Assembly: GCA_036939975.1 (NCBI GenBank)
Contig: JALLPB010000005.1
Coordinates: forward strand, 1-37,442
Direction: 5' to 3'
DNA length: 37,442 bases
DNA from: Cyclostephanos tholiformis
Taxonomy: Eukaryota; Bacillariophyta; Thalassiosirophyceae; Thalassiosirales; Thalassiosiraceae
How positions within the stretch are numbered: position 1 is the stretch's first letter; each line of letters begins with the position of its first letter. Below are positions 18,248 through 31,622 of this stretch, one piece after another. Both the position numbers and the translations under genes were made by a program. Below the pieces are notes generated by a model. That model ran no database searches and had not been told where the DNA came from. It worked only from the letters and a program-made list of their open reading frames with translations.

Positions 18248-18433
18248 TCAACAATGAAGTGACAGTGGGGAGGCAAGACCAACAAAAAAGGCAACTGCAG
18301 AAATTGAGTGGAAGTTGTCAGTGAGAGCGGCACCCTCCCAATTCCCTCCTCCTTGCTTAATGCATGCCTTGTGGTAAAAACTGTCAAAGACCTCCCACCA
18401 TTTCATGTTGCTGACCAACATATCTGATATCAA
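18248..18433 (-). CDS. Short ORF of unknown function next to the palindrome centre
   Basis: 61 residues including SNMKWWEVFDSFYHKACIKQ and NWEGAALTDNFHSISAVAFF. The translation looks protein-like (balanced composition, several Trp), but no family is recognised and the frame has no convincing start. It is probably a fragment of a larger coding region. The rest of 17,990-18,720 shows no gene. Confidence 0.25.
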   Translation of the reverse strand: MISDMLVSNMKWWEVFDSFYHKACIKQGGGNWEGAALTDNFHSISAVAFFVGLASPLSLHC

Positions 18434-18660
18434 TTATGACATGCAACTGCAACTTTATGAGGTGTACAATGGGATCTGCTGTTTTTAGCATGTGTAAGGA
18501 CCCAATGGAGGATGGTAGGATGGCCCTCAATTTTGACTTATCACTATCTATTCTTCAACTTAGTCAAATTAGTACTTGAGTCTTTATCCTACTTGTAAAC
18601 CAACCAAAGTCTTTGTTTTTATGGTCCAAACTCTATGTGACTGAAAGGGAGACTGGTACA

Positions 18661-18782
18661 TGACTGACTGAATGTATAAAAAAAATATCCATTTTACATA
18701 TCATGGTATGTATTATATATATATATATAATACATACCATGATATGTAAAATGGATATTTTTTTTATACATTCAGTCAGTCA
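18661..18782. repeat. Palindrome centre, AT-rich dyad
   Basis: The axis lies between 18,721 and 18,722 inside an alternating (AT)n run flanked by tatgtatta on one side and taatacata on the other. Runs of eight A (left) and eight T (right) and the direct gactgactgaatg tract lie about 40-60 bases out. A short self-complementary AT tract is the kind of sequence that can seed strand fold-back, either in the cell (resected break, replication template switch) or in vitro. Confidence 0.95.
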
Positions 18783-19009
18783 TGTACCAGTCTCCCTTTC
18801 AGTCACATAGAGTTTGGACCATAAAAACAAAGACTTTGGTTGGTTTACAAGTAGGATAAAGACTCAAGTACTAATTTGACTAAGTTGAAGAATAGATAGT
18901 GATAAGTCAAAATTGAGGGCCATCCTACCATCCTCCATTGGGTCCTTACACATGCTAAAAACAGCAGATCCCATTGTACACCTCATAAAGTTGCAGTTGC
19001 ATGTCATAA

Positions 19010-19195
19010 TTGATATCAGATATGTTGGTCAGCAACATGAAATGGTGGGAGGTCTTTGACAGTTTTTACCACAAGGCATGCATTAAGCAAGGAGGAGGGA
19101 ATTGGGAGGGTGCCGCTCTCACTGACAACTTCCACTCAATTTCTGCAGTTGCCTTTTTTGTTGGTCTTGCCTCCCCACTGTCACTTCATTGTTGA
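19010..19195 (+). CDS. Mirror of short ORF 18248-18433
   Basis: Identical 61-residue frame on the opposite strand; unknown function. Confidence 0.25.
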   Translation: MISDMLVSNMKWWEVFDSFYHKACIKQGGGNWEGAALTDNFHSISAVAFFVGLASPLSLHC

Positions 19196-19471
19196 TCACT
19201 GCCATGATCAAACACCATCCTCCACCAGAACAATTAAATGCTGAATCCTGGTCAATCCCTCACTGCTTTGTTGCTGTTGCCTTGATTTGATCATTGCTCA
19301 TGCACTGGTGCTAATGTCATCAAGGGGGGCTCTCAACAGTGGGAAAAGGATTCAGCTATGACAAATACGTGACCCTCCCTACCACATTTGTCATCGTTGT
19401 TGTCCTGCTCCTGCCATCTTTTCCTCCAAGTATTTGCCTATGCCACTCAATGCTGAATGACAAGGGTTAGG

Positions 19472-21197
19472 GTTAGAGTTGTGAGATAGTTTACATGAGT
19501 AGGGTTCATCTGCACCTCATAATTGTTCCACAGAAACCACAGAAGCCACAGAGTTCACCAGGATGTTGTACATCCACGAAATAGAGATGTATGCCCCCCT
19601 CCCTCTCCAAACTTATTGATGAAATTCTGGTGACAATGAAATGCAGAGTAAAATGAAACCACCTCAGGAAGTAGCTGCTTGATGGATGCAAGACTGCCTT
19701 TGTCCTGATCTGTAACTTTTTTTTTTAAATTAACAATTGGATGAGTCTTCTTTATAAAAGCCTAGCACTTGAGCCAGCATTTCAAAGCCACATGGTGCCA
19801 TTTTTGTGTTTGTGATGTTTGTGTAGGCTGAAACAACTTTGAGGAACAGTGCGTGCATCTTCGATGTTGACATTGCAATTAACACACTTGTCAGGAGCTT
19901 GATTTCTGGTCCATCCTCCATGCCCAACTCTGCTGTGAGCTGACTTGAATGATCAAGCAACCATGCCTGATGTAGTCTTCTCTATCAACACACCTCTCTA
20001 GTATTGGCTTATCATTTGCATCACAACTCCTCCTTTAGCACCACAGTTCATAGGGTGAAAATTGCGTCCTGATGGCCAGAAAAAATAAGCTTGTACAAAT
20101 ACCCCATGGCATGTATTGCCTTCTATAAATTGTCCTCATATTAGATCCCACTTTCCCAAAGAGCTGACAAAGTTGAGTGCATCTTGCAGGACATTGTATT
20201 TGATGCAGTAGTTGTTTGCACAATCCTTTGTGATCTCATGCATCAGACAAAACTAGTGCTCAGACACTCTTCAATTGTCGACCTGAGTAGATAACCAATC
20301 CATTTTTAAAGGGGTTGCATAGCAACTTCTCATCAAAATAATGTGCGGCGGGAAGATACTTTAGAACACTGCATTCCCAACAAACCGCCACACATACCTT
20401 CCCCCCAACTGAATAAGGTACAATGCTGAGACATAGAAATTGAATCCTTCAACAATTTAGTTCAGGGACAGCTTTTGATGACTTAATCTTAATTTCATGG
20501 AGATTGGCCTCTTCCGTGACCCATATTTGAAGGGTTTCCTTCTTCAGTTGGAATGTATGACATGAACTGATTTTGTTTGACTGCCACCATCAGCCAAGTC
20601 AATGGGGTCTAGTCTCCAGTAAATCAACAACCTGAGACTTCTGGGGAACAAACACTAATCAGCCTTTGCAAATACCTCTGGAAGTTGCAAACGTTGGTCG
20701 TGGTTATATTTCTTGCAAGATTTTTTGCATTCCCTCATTGCAATATCTGGGGGCTGTGGTGGCCAACCCATTATCCAATTACAAAGTCTGCTTCCAAGGC
20801 CTCTCTCCTTGTTCCCATCTTTGTCCACCTCATCCAGTAATGCGTCATCATTAAAATAAATATGTCCATCTCCAAGTACAACCTGCATTTCATATGGCCC
20901 TTTCTTGTCACCCATCTTTGGCGGGGATACAGTCTTGACAATTTCCCCCCTGTGATAGAGATGAGCCATCATTTTTCCCTCCAGCAGTAGTTTTAATTTG
21001 GTAGCAATGAACAAAATATCATTATTCTTTGCCCATCCATTGGCACAAGGAGATGATGTCGAGCAAAGTAAAAGTGAGGACATAATGGTGGCTGTTGCAG
21101 CCTTGATGACAAAGGCAGCATCGGTCCTTATTTCCATGTGCCAATGCGCAAGAACCTCTTGATGACACTGAAGTAGGTGACGTAACATTGGCAACAA
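19472..21197 (-). pseudogene. Mirror of decayed MULE transposase 16246-17971
   Basis: Identical, including every stop and frame change. The two dead copies are head to head with their 3' sides facing the palindrome centre. Confidence 0.6.
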
Positions 21198-21281
21198 TCA
21201 TTGTGACCAGAACATAATATTTTGAATGAGGGATGGATGAATGGGACAAGGTGATGGTTGCATCATCATGGAGGTATGATT

Positions 21282-21882
21282 TGTTGCGGGTGGTCAGCAT
21301 CTTTGGTGTGAGTGCTGGGGGATTGAAAAATGGATGGGCATATCTAGCGGTTGGTAGCAGGGATGGTGTGAAATGGAGGATGATTTCTAGAAAAGAAGGA
21401 GAGAAGGATAAGTGAAGATGTGGGGGATTTGTGCTGAGATACAATGGTAACAAAGATGTCACAATAAATGAGCCTAGATACAGAAGATGTCACAATGAAC
21501 AAGTGTGTTATTTCAAATAAATTTTTGTTGGGGGTGTGATATTGAGATAATAAGTGGGAGCCTGTGGTGTGAGTAATTAGAAGTCATACCAGATTAGGTG
21601 AAGTTCTTGTACAGATTGTTGTGGATGGTCAGCACCTTTGGTGTGAGTACTGTGGGATTGAAAATTTTATGGAAGGGCTTATCTAGCAGTGGTAGCAGAG
21701 ACGGTGTGAAATGGAGGATGATGAGTGTCAAGAGATCATAGCCAAATTTCAATTTTTATTTAGAAACAAAGTAAAGAAGGATAAGTGAAGGTGGAGGGGA
21801 TAAGTGCTGAGAAAAAATGGTAAAGAAGATGTCACAATAAACAAGAGTAGGTACAGGAGATGTCACAATAAACAAGTGTGTT
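21282..21882 (-). repeat. Mirror of direct duplication 15561-16161
   Basis: Same two units, inverted. Confidence 0.7.
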
Positions 21883-22179
21883 ATCTAGTAGTCCCTCTGT
21901 CAAAAAAATATCCCAACAAGCCCCCCCTTGTTGTCCACCCTTGTCCTCCCTCAACTCCAGCAATGACGAGAGGGAAGAGAGAGAAAGAGGGATTTGTTTA
22001 GTTAGATAACATAGGTCATTTTTTGTCACAGGCTCTCTGGCCTGCTGCTTTAGGGCAGATTGGTGTGCATGATTTAACACAATGATGGGAGGTTGAAACT
22101 TGTATGCTAGCTAGAAACTTGTATAATAGTTGTACACCATTGTACAACTCATGTATAAGTTTGATTTTCCTCCAACTTT

Positions 22180-22445
22180 GATACACCTAATACAAAACCC
22201 ACGAGTTCCTAGGTAGGCCCCTACAACTCGGGTACAAGTTTGATTTTCCTACAACTTGGATACAAGTTTTTTCTCAAACATGTACGAATCTTGTAATAAC
22301 TTGTACGGAGCTTGTAGGGGTTTTTTGTATGATTCTACATACATATGTCCAAAAAAATATAGCCCTACAAGCTCCGTAAAAGCTCCATACAAGCTCCATA
22401 AAAGTTTCACCTTTTGATATCTACAACGTAAAAGTTAGGTGTATC
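22180..22445. mobile_element. Mirror of 266-bp MITE-like element
   Basis: Exact inverse of 14998-15263. Confidence 0.5.
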
Positions 22446-22601
22446 TGTTCTCGGCAGGAAAAAAGCATGCTGTCTCTCTCTCTCCCTCATCTCCATCGAG
22501 CTCAATTGATTGATGTGGGTTTACTATGAATCGGTATCAGCTATCCAGAGTTCGGATAACCTCAGTACAATTATTGACCCCTTTGCAAAATGACCGAGTT
22601 C

Positions 22602-22634
22602 ACACTTTGCAAACACTTTGCAAATACTTTGCAA
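22602..22634 (-). repeat. Mirror of 11-bp tandem repeat
   Basis: Exact inverse of 14809-14841. Confidence 0.85.
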
Positions 22635-22780
22635 GCACATCCTGTAGAGCTGAACGTAGGAACCATTGTAAAAAATCAGTTGATGGACAGACCTTGGTCT
22701 CTCTGTGCCTCCAAATAGTTAGCCAAATTTGCCAAGTGTTCGCAAAGTGCGGTCAATTGTAATGTTATCCATAGTACTAT

Positions 22781-25123
22781 AGCAGGCTGCTAGCGAGTTG
22801 CTGCTGCTAGCACTTGTTAGATTATTCACATGGGAACACTACCAAGGTATAGAGGAACTCAAAAGCAGTTTGCCCCCCCCAACCATAATAAAACCTCTTT
22901 ATTCCCACCCTCCACAGCCACTGAACGTGCCATCTTGCAGCCACCAATAAGAGTTAGCTGCCCCCTCTTCACGGGACATATGAAAACACCCTCCTCATCA
23001 ACGATAGCTCCAAATGGCATTGCCCCCACCCCAAGGCAAGAGCCAAAAATAATTTCCCATGGTACATGTCATCATCACCATCGCCACCACCAAAGCAAAC
23101 TGCAATGACGATTGGGACAACCGTGACTAAGCCACCCCTGCCGATGATGACAATGACCCTGAATCTTTGGTAGAAGCAGTAGATTGTTCCCTCATCAATT
23201 TGGATGTTGAGAACAGGGGAGATGGGGGGGATGTGAGCATAATCGAGATTGATTATGACCATGGGGGAGACAGAGAAGGAGGGCAAATGATGCATAAGTT
23301 GAAAGGGTGATGAGGGGGGGGCATAATGGTGTCACAGTGGATGATGCAATAACAATCAACTGGAGAGGGGAGAGATTGATTATGTAACAATACTCGCCAT
23401 TATGAGCCAGCATTAGCTACAGGATCTGAGGTGATGAGTGTAGGGGAGGATGGGGTAAAGGGAGTCAGTGGTGGGAGCGGAATCACCATCGGCACTTGTA
23501 GGGATGCTGTTGACATTGTTGTGTGGGGGGATGATGGAATGAGTGCACGGGCTTGGGAGGGTCAATAATGAAAACCATGGTGTTGCTTGCACTGTGCGTG
23601 CTGATAATGATGATACAAACAAGTACAGCACCAATCAATAATCAACTGGAGAAGGAGAGATATCAAACAATGCTTGCCATTGGGATAACAGCAAGGAGGA
23701 GGGGGGTTGAGACCGTCATCATCCAAGGAGGCAAAAACAAGTGATGAGGATGAGGTGGAAAGTGGCTCAGATGAGTACAAGGTAGAGGAGGGACAGACAA
23801 TGGCCCCGCCTCCCCTGTCCATGGGACAATCATTGAGAATAAAGGTCAAAGAGTTCAGCATTGGCATTGTCTGCTGGGGGTAAGATGGAAGCTTTGTTGG
23901 GTAGGGGAGGGAGGGGCAATTGTGGCAGGCCAAGGATGGGATCAAATCCAGCCTTGGGAGGTGCCCCTTGGCTTTGTGGGCTACGTTAATTTTTGGAGAA
24001 CAACTGTAATTGAGCTATGCCTTAGAAAGGGAAGAGTTAAATAGTAGCAAACAAGGAGGGTAGAAGAACATAGGAATAAGTTATATTGAATAAACCCAAA
24101 AATAAGAATGACAATGCATCCCCAATGAATGCCTTGCCTTGGTTTGCCTATGATAAAAAGCATGACCAGAAAAGGGAGGGTCAGTGGGGACAGATACAAC
24201 AAGCTGACAATTCTAAAGGCAGCAGCATCAGACCCGTTTATTGACTGCAATGAGTATTATGAGGACTAGGATGATGGGTAATAATGATTATTTTTGTGCT
24301 GATAAAAATCATTTGCTTCCCCTCAATCCCAATCACCACATTCCATGCCTCTCCTTTTGACACATGCCCCCTGCCCCCATCCTTTTGTTGATTGTCGTGT
24401 AGTAGATCACCTTTCTTGCCATCACACCACTGCCTCCCTCTTCAGGTTGTCCCATTGTGATGCTTCCAATTGCATCCCATTATATTGTTCTATCACATCA
24501 TACCTCTCCTTTTGCCACATGGCTGCCCAACTCCCCCTTACCACCTCCCTCCAGCAGCAACACCACCCATTTATTGTCTGCATCAACTGTCTACATGCTC
24601 TAAGAGCACAAATTTCTTACCAAGATCAATGACATTGTCATTGCCGGCCACAGACCTAACTCTGTGTTGATATTCCCCACACTTTCCACCTTGTTGTTGT
24701 CACTCATTTCCACCCCCTTGGATGACAATTAACACTACCCTTCCTCATTGTTGCCATCCCATCTGTTGGTAGCTCACACTGGCAGGTAATGATGAATAGG
24801 AGTTGCTGACAAGTTTGGTGTTGGTGGTGGCGATGACAATGTGTACCTTAGGAAATTATTTTTGGCTTTCGCCTAGGGGTTGGGACAAAAATGTTGAGTT
24901 GGATCATTGGTGAGGGTGTTTTCTAATGTCCCACAAAGGGGGGGCAGCTAACTCTTACTGGCAGCCACGATATGGAAGAATCAGGGGTCATGGAGGGGGG
25001 AAATACGGAGATTTTGTTATGTTTGGGGGGGGCAAGCTGCTTTTTACTTCCTCTGTATCTTGGTAATGTTCCCACATAAAAAAACTCACAGCTTGCTAGC
25101 AACTTGCTACCTAGAAACCTGCT
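22781..25123. mobile_element. Mirror of 2.34-kb TIR element
   Basis: Exact inverse of 12320-14662; its TIRs lie at 22781-23099 and 24813-25123. Confidence 0.75.
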
Positions 25124-25179
25124 AACAACATCTCCGGACAGCTGTTACTTGATTTGTAGTAGTGTGTACTACCATCATT

Positions 25180-25827
25180 TACTTGGAACTAATCTCATGC
25201 AGCAATTGCAAAATTGCAAGAAAGGAGTATGTAGCAAAGGTAAGTAATCTCAGTTTGGTATGTATTCCTACAAGAAGGTAAACATATGACAAGACTCTAT
25301 CTTACTACCATGTACAAGACAATATCCGGAATATTCAGGACTCCGATCACACCAGGTGCATTTGCTTTGATGAGTTTTTTGCATCTTTGTCATGGTGTTG
25401 TCATGGTTGTGTGCATCTTTGTGGTTTATGTTTATGTTTTGAACAAGAATTTAATGTGGGAACAATACAAAAACTATTTTGACACAAATAATTATGAAAA
25501 TGTACAAAAATCAGAAAGTCAAGTACTGTGAAAAGATTAAATAGTCAAAATAGTTTGTATTCTTCCCACGTTAAATTCTTGTTCAAAACAACCCACAAAG
25601 ATGTGCGCAACCATGACAACACAATGACAAAGTGCAGAAAACTCATCAAAGCAAATGCGGTGGGTGCAATAGGAGTCCTGGGTATTCTGGAGATCATCTT
25701 GTAAATATTAAGATAGATGTCTTGTCAAATGATTACCTTCTCATAGGAATACAAATCAAACTGAGATTGCTCACCTTTGCTACATACTCCTTTCTTGCAA
25801 TTTTGTAATTGACACATGAGACTAGTA
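25180..25827. mobile_element. Mirror of inverted-repeat element
   Basis: Exact inverse of 11616-12263. The 81-residue hydrophobic frame reads on the plus strand at 25286-25531. Confidence 0.7.
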
Positions 25828-25982
25828 CTGCACAAAAGACAGTAGAGTGTTGGAGTTGGGGGAATACGAGCCAATGACAACACTCTTCTTGAGCAAATTC
25901 AACAGGGGGGTGAAACAGATGTTTAAGGTGGAAATACCTGTTAAATGACTTGGTAATTTGTGATGCAAAAAAGTCAATTCTA

Positions 25983-26024
25983 TTTATTAAACATCAAAAG
26001 TCTGACTTTTTGATGTTTAATAAA
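25983..26024. repeat. Mirror of hairpin 11419-11460
   Basis: Same stem, inverted. Confidence 0.75.
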
Positions 26025-26147
26025 TTTAGGGCTAACCTCTTCACATAGGAATTTATAGAGGTTGTACTCAGTCCCAACCGAGACATGACTTTTTGATTTT
26101 AAGAAATATACTTGACTTTTTGCAGTCAGATAAATATAAAGATTTAC

Positions 26148-26206
26148 ATTGTGTTGGTGTCATCATTAGTGTTGTCGTTGGTGTCATCATTGGTGTCATT
26201 GGTGTG
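26148..26206 (-). repeat. Mirror of minisatellite 11237-11295
   Basis: Reads as ttggtgtcatc units on the plus strand. Confidence 0.7.
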
Positions 26207-26295
26207 TACTGTAAATAAGTCAGGGTAGATAAGGTATGTACATCTGACCATTTCTCATACTTTAACTTTTGTAGGCAGCTGGGAGTACTTTTTGG

Positions 26296-26451
26296 AATGA
26301 CATAAGCATGTACAAGAAGATATGTAGGACTCCTTATGAACAGAAATGAAAAAATCCCTTTTCTTGTGCCTTTACTTATAGAAACTACACACATACATAC
26401 ATGAAGATACATAAGACTCTTTATAAACACACTCAAAAAAAGTCCCTTTCT
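26296..26451 (-). repeat. Mirror of 87-bp tandem duplication
   Basis: Exact inverse of 10992-11147. Confidence 0.6.
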
Positions 26452-26964
26452 TGAAATTTGTAATAGGCAGCTGTTAGTGCTCCACGGCCAGGAATGCTTT
26501 GGCAAATAATTAATAGGAATTTCAACAAAAAGGCTTGTGGAGAAATTGCATGTCTGTGAATCCATGGCCCATGGAGCTTTCCCCCCTTTTCATCAATCCA
26601 TCCACCCCCTGAAAAAATCCTATGTACCCATTCATACAAAAGAATAAGAAACAAGACACTTCGTTAGTCAGTGGCAAAGACCCTATTGGCTTGTCTATTT
26701 CTTAAACATCAAAAAGTCAAGTCTAATTCTTCAATCTATTAGCTGCTAACACTTAACAAAAAAGCTTCAAATCCCTATGCACTTGGGTTAATTTCCATCA
26801 ATGACACAAGTCTTGCATAAAGCATACATCTGAAGAACAAATCTAGGATCTCAATACAATAAATTTTATTTGCATGATGGGTAAGAACACTCCCATATTT
26901 TATTCTATCTAAACAAAAATTAATTATTTGAAAGGATGTAGTCTCTGGCTTGATTTTGTACCTA

Positions 26965-26982
26965 ATCCTACATATGTAGGAT
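26965..26982. repeat. Mirror of 18-bp palindrome
   Basis: Self-complementary, so it reads the same as at 10461-10478. Confidence 0.8.
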
Positions 26983-27046
26983 AGAGAGAAAAAAATTGAC
27001 AGCTAGATTGTTCCATGTTTAAATCAATTTTCAGTTTTTTTTTGGA

Positions 27047-27094
27047 TGGGTGCAAAGCATAATAATTGTTCCTCACAATTATGCTTTGCACCCA
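27047..27094. repeat. Mirror of hairpin 10349-10396
   Basis: Same stem and bulge, inverted. Confidence 0.8.
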
Positions 27095-28652
27095 TTCAAA
27101 CTATGGATGGTGCAACTGCTATACACTTAACAGTTGTAATTTATAGCATTTATTTTGACCAAGTCTGAACTACTATCTACTACCATACACTTACTAATTA
27201 CTAATCCTCAACTATGATACCTACCTTCCCCAAAACATGGGGACCATGGTGACCCCCCACCCTGGTCAAAACCATCTTGAAATTTGATGAATACAACAAG
27301 GGCAGCATCAGCAACTAAAAATCTCCGGATAGATAAGGTTAGTGCATATTGTTTGGTGCAGGGGCACAGAAAAATCAAAAGAATTACCTTAAAAAAACTC
27401 ACCTTTAATCAGCAAGCATACTTCACTGCTGTCTGTAGAAAATAGTAAATAAAATAAAGAAATATTTAGTTATACAAAAAATACATTGCCATGTTGCAAC
27501 AATTGGGGTCAATCATGCAACGTATGGCAAACTTATTTATTTAATTTGAAGCCGCTGAAAGGCAGCAGGCAGGAGGGACCATGGTTGTTGTATTTTTTGT
27601 GTTTTTGTGTTGTGTCATGATGTGTTGTGTTGTGTTGCATTTGTAGTACAAAGCTGTTGGTTTTGAGTCCGCTTTTGGTCAAATTAGGGTTTAAATGAAA
27701 GCTACATACATAGGATGTAGTATTACAATGCAAAAAAATATTGGTTTTTTGTCTTAATACCTTTGAATACGCAATTTAGGTCCCATGTTGTTTAAGGAAT
27801 TTGTGAGAAAGAGTATTGCTACATATACCCACAACACCCAATCTAAACGATTCCTACAATAACATACATCTTTGAAATTAATTAATACCCAATTCTCCAA
27901 TTGCACCTGCCGCATTTGGTAAATTTTCCATGCTTTATCATGGTGATGTCATGATTGTGCACACCTTTGTGGGTTGTGTGTTGAGATAGAACCCCAAGCT
28001 CAACGTAGGAACCAGAGAAAAAACTGTTTTTTATCTATTTAGCATCTTTAACTTCCCATTTTCGAGACAGCATGTTGCTTTTGATGACAAAACGCGTATT
28101 CAATGGTATATTGTGGGGGGGGAAATTGTATCATTTACGTATGACTTTTCTGTTCAATACAATGATCCCTTCCTGTAATTAAAAATTGTTAGACATAAAT
28201 TTATAAAGTGTGAGAAAACAAATACAAGAAACAAAATAGTAAATTGTTTAAAGTATGATATGATTTCTTTTGTTTAAAATGCAATAGATTGGATTGCAGC
28301 AAAAGGAATTAGTACATAAACATTTTAAGTTGAGAAAGAAGGAAGCAAGATTGAGATATAGAGAAATAGCCAAGTAAATCAGAAATAGGCTTGATAATCA
28401 AATTTAATCTGATCTACAGATAAAGTTTAGATCGCCAGATCCCAGATTTGTTCTTCAAAGGTATGCTGTGTCATATTCCCTCAACTCCATTATGTTCCTG
28501 TGCTTTACAAACATCCCCTGATTTTGCTTTGTGTCTTTTCCTGCTGCTCCCCCTTGCCTTTGTTTCTACATACGAATCAATACCAAAAACAAATTGTGTA
28601 GACCAAAAGTACAAATATCTTTTTTCTGGGCATCAGGCTGTTATATGCCCAT

Positions 28653-29177
28653 ATGCATTGGAACACAAAAGAACTGTTTTTAAAGATGGCGACTTATGAT
28701 TATTTTGCTCTTTTTTGTGATATTTTGGCACCCAGATATGCAGACGCAAGGAAGAGCAGATACAGGTGGGTTTTGTTCACCTTATCAGTCCATGTATTTG
28801 AGGACAATGTGAACAGCAAAGCTCCTCCTCTTGGAGTGTTGAAGCTTTCCCATTGCTCCAATCAACAAATGCACCACCCCATTGTCAACACTTCAAGGGT
28901 AAGGCATGTCGGGGCAGTGACGTGGAGGGGGGGAGGGGTGCAATGTGGCAAGACTCCTGTAGTTCTTTGTGAGTCCCCCAAACTCTATCAAAGACCAGAG
29001 CCAATCAGTGAATCTGTTGCAGCTAAATTCAAATATAAGGCATATTCAAAACTAGTTGCCAGTAAAATATTGAATATTGGTAAATTCAAATTTTCATATA
29101 TATATTCAAATTTACATGGTCATTTGAGCCAGTGGTCCCATACATTCAGTATTACAGGTGTTGCAGCAAACCTGTAA
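28653..29177 (+). CDS. Mirror of hypothetical 174-aa ORF
   Basis: Identical to the frame at 8266-8790; same doubts about its repeat-derived C-terminus. Confidence 0.25.
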   Translation: MHWNTKELFLKMATYDYFALFCDILAPRYADARKSRYRWVLFTLSVHVFEDNVNSKAPPLGVLKLSHCSNQQMHHPIVNTSRVRHVGAVTWRGGGVQCGKTPVVLCESPKLYQRPEPISESVAAKFKYKAYSKLVASKILNIGKFKFSYIYSNLHGHLSQWSHTFSITGVAANL

Positions 29178-29513
29178 CTTTGAATATATTAACCTGTATA
29201 TATTCAAATTTACAGGTTATGTCCATCATCTAAAATCAAATATGGCAATAAATTTGCAGTATATTGCTGATGTATCACCATATTCAATATTATGGGCAAT
29301 TTGAGCATTCAAATATGGCACTATGTCAGCAATATATGCCAAATTGAATCGCCGTTTTCAATATTATGGTTGATTTATGTTGTTGAATATAGCAATACAT
29401 CAGCAATATACTGCAAATTTATTGCCATATTTGATATTATGGGCTGTGTGTCATCTAATACCAAATATGGAGAGCCATAAATCAATATTAGATGCCATAA
29501 GTTCGAATTTAGG
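29023..29513. repeat. Mirror of AT-rich inverted-repeat block
   Basis: The 40-bp arms lie at 29236-29275 and 29395-29434. Confidence 0.75.
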
Positions 29514-29783
29514 GCTAGTTTAACCATAAAATATCAAATTTGCGCTTCAAAAAGCTTCACAAAATGGCCAAAAGTTATCCCATAAATTCAAATGCATGGA
29601 GGCGGTCTGTCCTTAATTTTGAACTACCAAAATTTGAAATTAGATGGCACATATCCACAAGCGGCTTCAGTGCTCTCCTTTTCCCATTGCCACAGTCATC
29701 ATAGGGCCAGCTGGCTTCAATGTCATATGTAATGCTACTAGTGTTGATGTGATCAATCCATTGCTGCCACCCGGGCATTGAAC

Positions 29784-30227
29784 ATGCTGTTGCTAGCCTC
29801 CTCCAGTTCCTCCTCATACATTGATCCCCATGCTGGAGACAAAACTACAGGTGTACCATTGCCCTCTGGCTACCCTCAATTTGGTATTCATTATGACAAT
29901 CTTTATGATGATGCTGACTTGTTTGGGGAAGAACTAACCGATGCTGAGGCAAGTAGATATTCTTTTGCTCAACTTCTTGTACATTATATGGAGAGGTTTG
30001 TCGTGTGTGAAGGTAATTGCAGAGCAGCAGTGGAGCTAGTGATAATGATTGAGGTGGGAACCATGGTGAGGGACAGGCATCAGATGAAGAAGAGGGGAAG
30101 GATGTTCTTAAGTGAGTATGTGAAAATTATTTGTTTGATTTCGGATGATAATTTTGAAGGCCCAAAGGTGTGCCAAGAGATGCTGCTGCTGAACAGTGAC
30201 AAACTAAAGAATGTTGTGCAAAGGTGA
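29784..30227 (+). CDS. Mirror of hypothetical 148-aa protein
   Basis: Identical to the frame at 7216-7659. Confidence 0.35.
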   Translation: MLLLASSSSSSYIDPHAGDKTTGVPLPSGYPQFGIHYDNLYDDADLFGEELTDAEASRYSFAQLLVHYMERFVVCEGNCRAAVELVIMIEVGTMVRDRHQMKKRGRMFLSEYVKIICLISDDNFEGPKVCQEMLLLNSDKLKNVVQR

Positions 30228-30251
30228 TTACGTATTTATGAGTAGTCTAAC

Positions 30252-30381
30252 TGAGGTTTCACTTTGAAAACCTGCATTGCAAGCCTTCCAAGTAGAGATT
30301 TTAAAATTCTCTAATTGCCAAGAGTTTGCTTAGCTATTGTATGTAGCTTCTGTATGTAGGTACGTAGTGGGAAGTCTAACA
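30252..30381 (-). mobile_element. Mirror of probable Copia LTR
   Basis: Exact inverse of 7062-7191. Confidence 0.4.
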
Positions 30382-30444
30382 CACCCTTGTAGCTAATCAG
30401 CTTTTTGCTGAGTTGGAAGTGGTCTGGCTTTGTTCTTGTTGCTG

Positions 30445-31610
30445 CTATCTAGCTTCTGCTAAGTCTCTTACTCTAGTTAGAAATTCTGACCTGACATTTG
30501 CATGGTGCACTGGTGGATGATGTTTCGTAAAATAGTCTGCAAGGTTTGTTTTCCCCGGCCACTAATAAATCCTGAATTGTCCTTGGGCTTTGTTGTCACG
30601 CAGCCAGTGGAAGTGCATGTCCATGGCCTTCATTTGCTCTGGTTGAATTTTGCTGTTGACAACTCCTTCCGCCATCAAGTTGTTGGTTTGGATAGGGATT
30701 CATAGTTGCTGATGTCCTATTTTGGTGAGTATCTGTTGTAAATATACAGCTTCCTTCACGTTCAGGTATAGTGCCCTTAACTCCGCTTCTGCTGCCAATG
30801 ACATGACTGCTTTGATGATCATAGCAGTTGTGAGTATGGTGCCATTGTTGGGGGGATTGTCAACATCCTTGGGTAGGAAAAAATTTCCGCTGGCTCTGCT
30901 TCGCAAATTCTTCTTGTTGCAATATCCAGCATTGCTGTGTACAGCAAGTATCATTTTGCTTGCTCTGTAAGATATTATGGCATCTTCCTGCATTGTGCAA
31001 TAGTCTAACAACTGTTTGATTACTTCCATTGTTTTCTGCATTGGTTTGGCCTGTTTGGTCACAATTGAACTGAGTGATGTGAGGATCGTGTTGTCAACCG
31101 CTCGCCCATAATAAAGCAGGGTCCCCTCCACCACCTGGATGTATTTTGTGTCCTTTTTGTTGAGGGGGGGGGATTGATTGTCATCTGGAATAGATTGGAC
31201 TTTGGCACTGTATTTGGGGGTGACATGTGGATGCGGTGAGTTATGTTGTTTCATTGGTGTTGGGTGTTTGAAGCATTGGAGTGTTTTCACGAGGAACCTG
31301 GCATGTGAATTTATACTTCCTGTTTTGCATAGTCCCAGTGTATTGTGAGGCCAATGTATTTTGTTGCATCCCAGTTGATTGAGATTGTGTAGTGTTTCTT
31401 CGGGGCATTGATAAGATGTTGAGCATCTTCTGTTCTGATGTATTTGATTGCAACATTGTCAACAACTAACGTGAAGCATGTTTTTCTCATCTCGTGTGTC
31501 CACAGTCCTGGTATGATTTTGCTCTGGTGATATCCAACTTTTGCAAGATGTTCTTGGAGTAGCTCCTGTGCAATAATTCCTACCTGTGGTAAGCCGTACA
31601 TGCCCTTTTG
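30445..31610 (-). pseudogene. Mirror of Copia RT/RNase H remnant
   Basis: Identical, including the Asn replacements and stops described at 5833-6998. Confidence 0.9.
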
Positions 31611-31622
31611 TATTGGAAAAAA

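Larger units (their letters stand above)
26663..28443. other. AT-rich stretch without recognisable genes (mirror of 9000-10780)
   Basis: No credible coding region. The mirrored dispersed repeat copy lies at 27885-27982. Confidence 0.6.
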
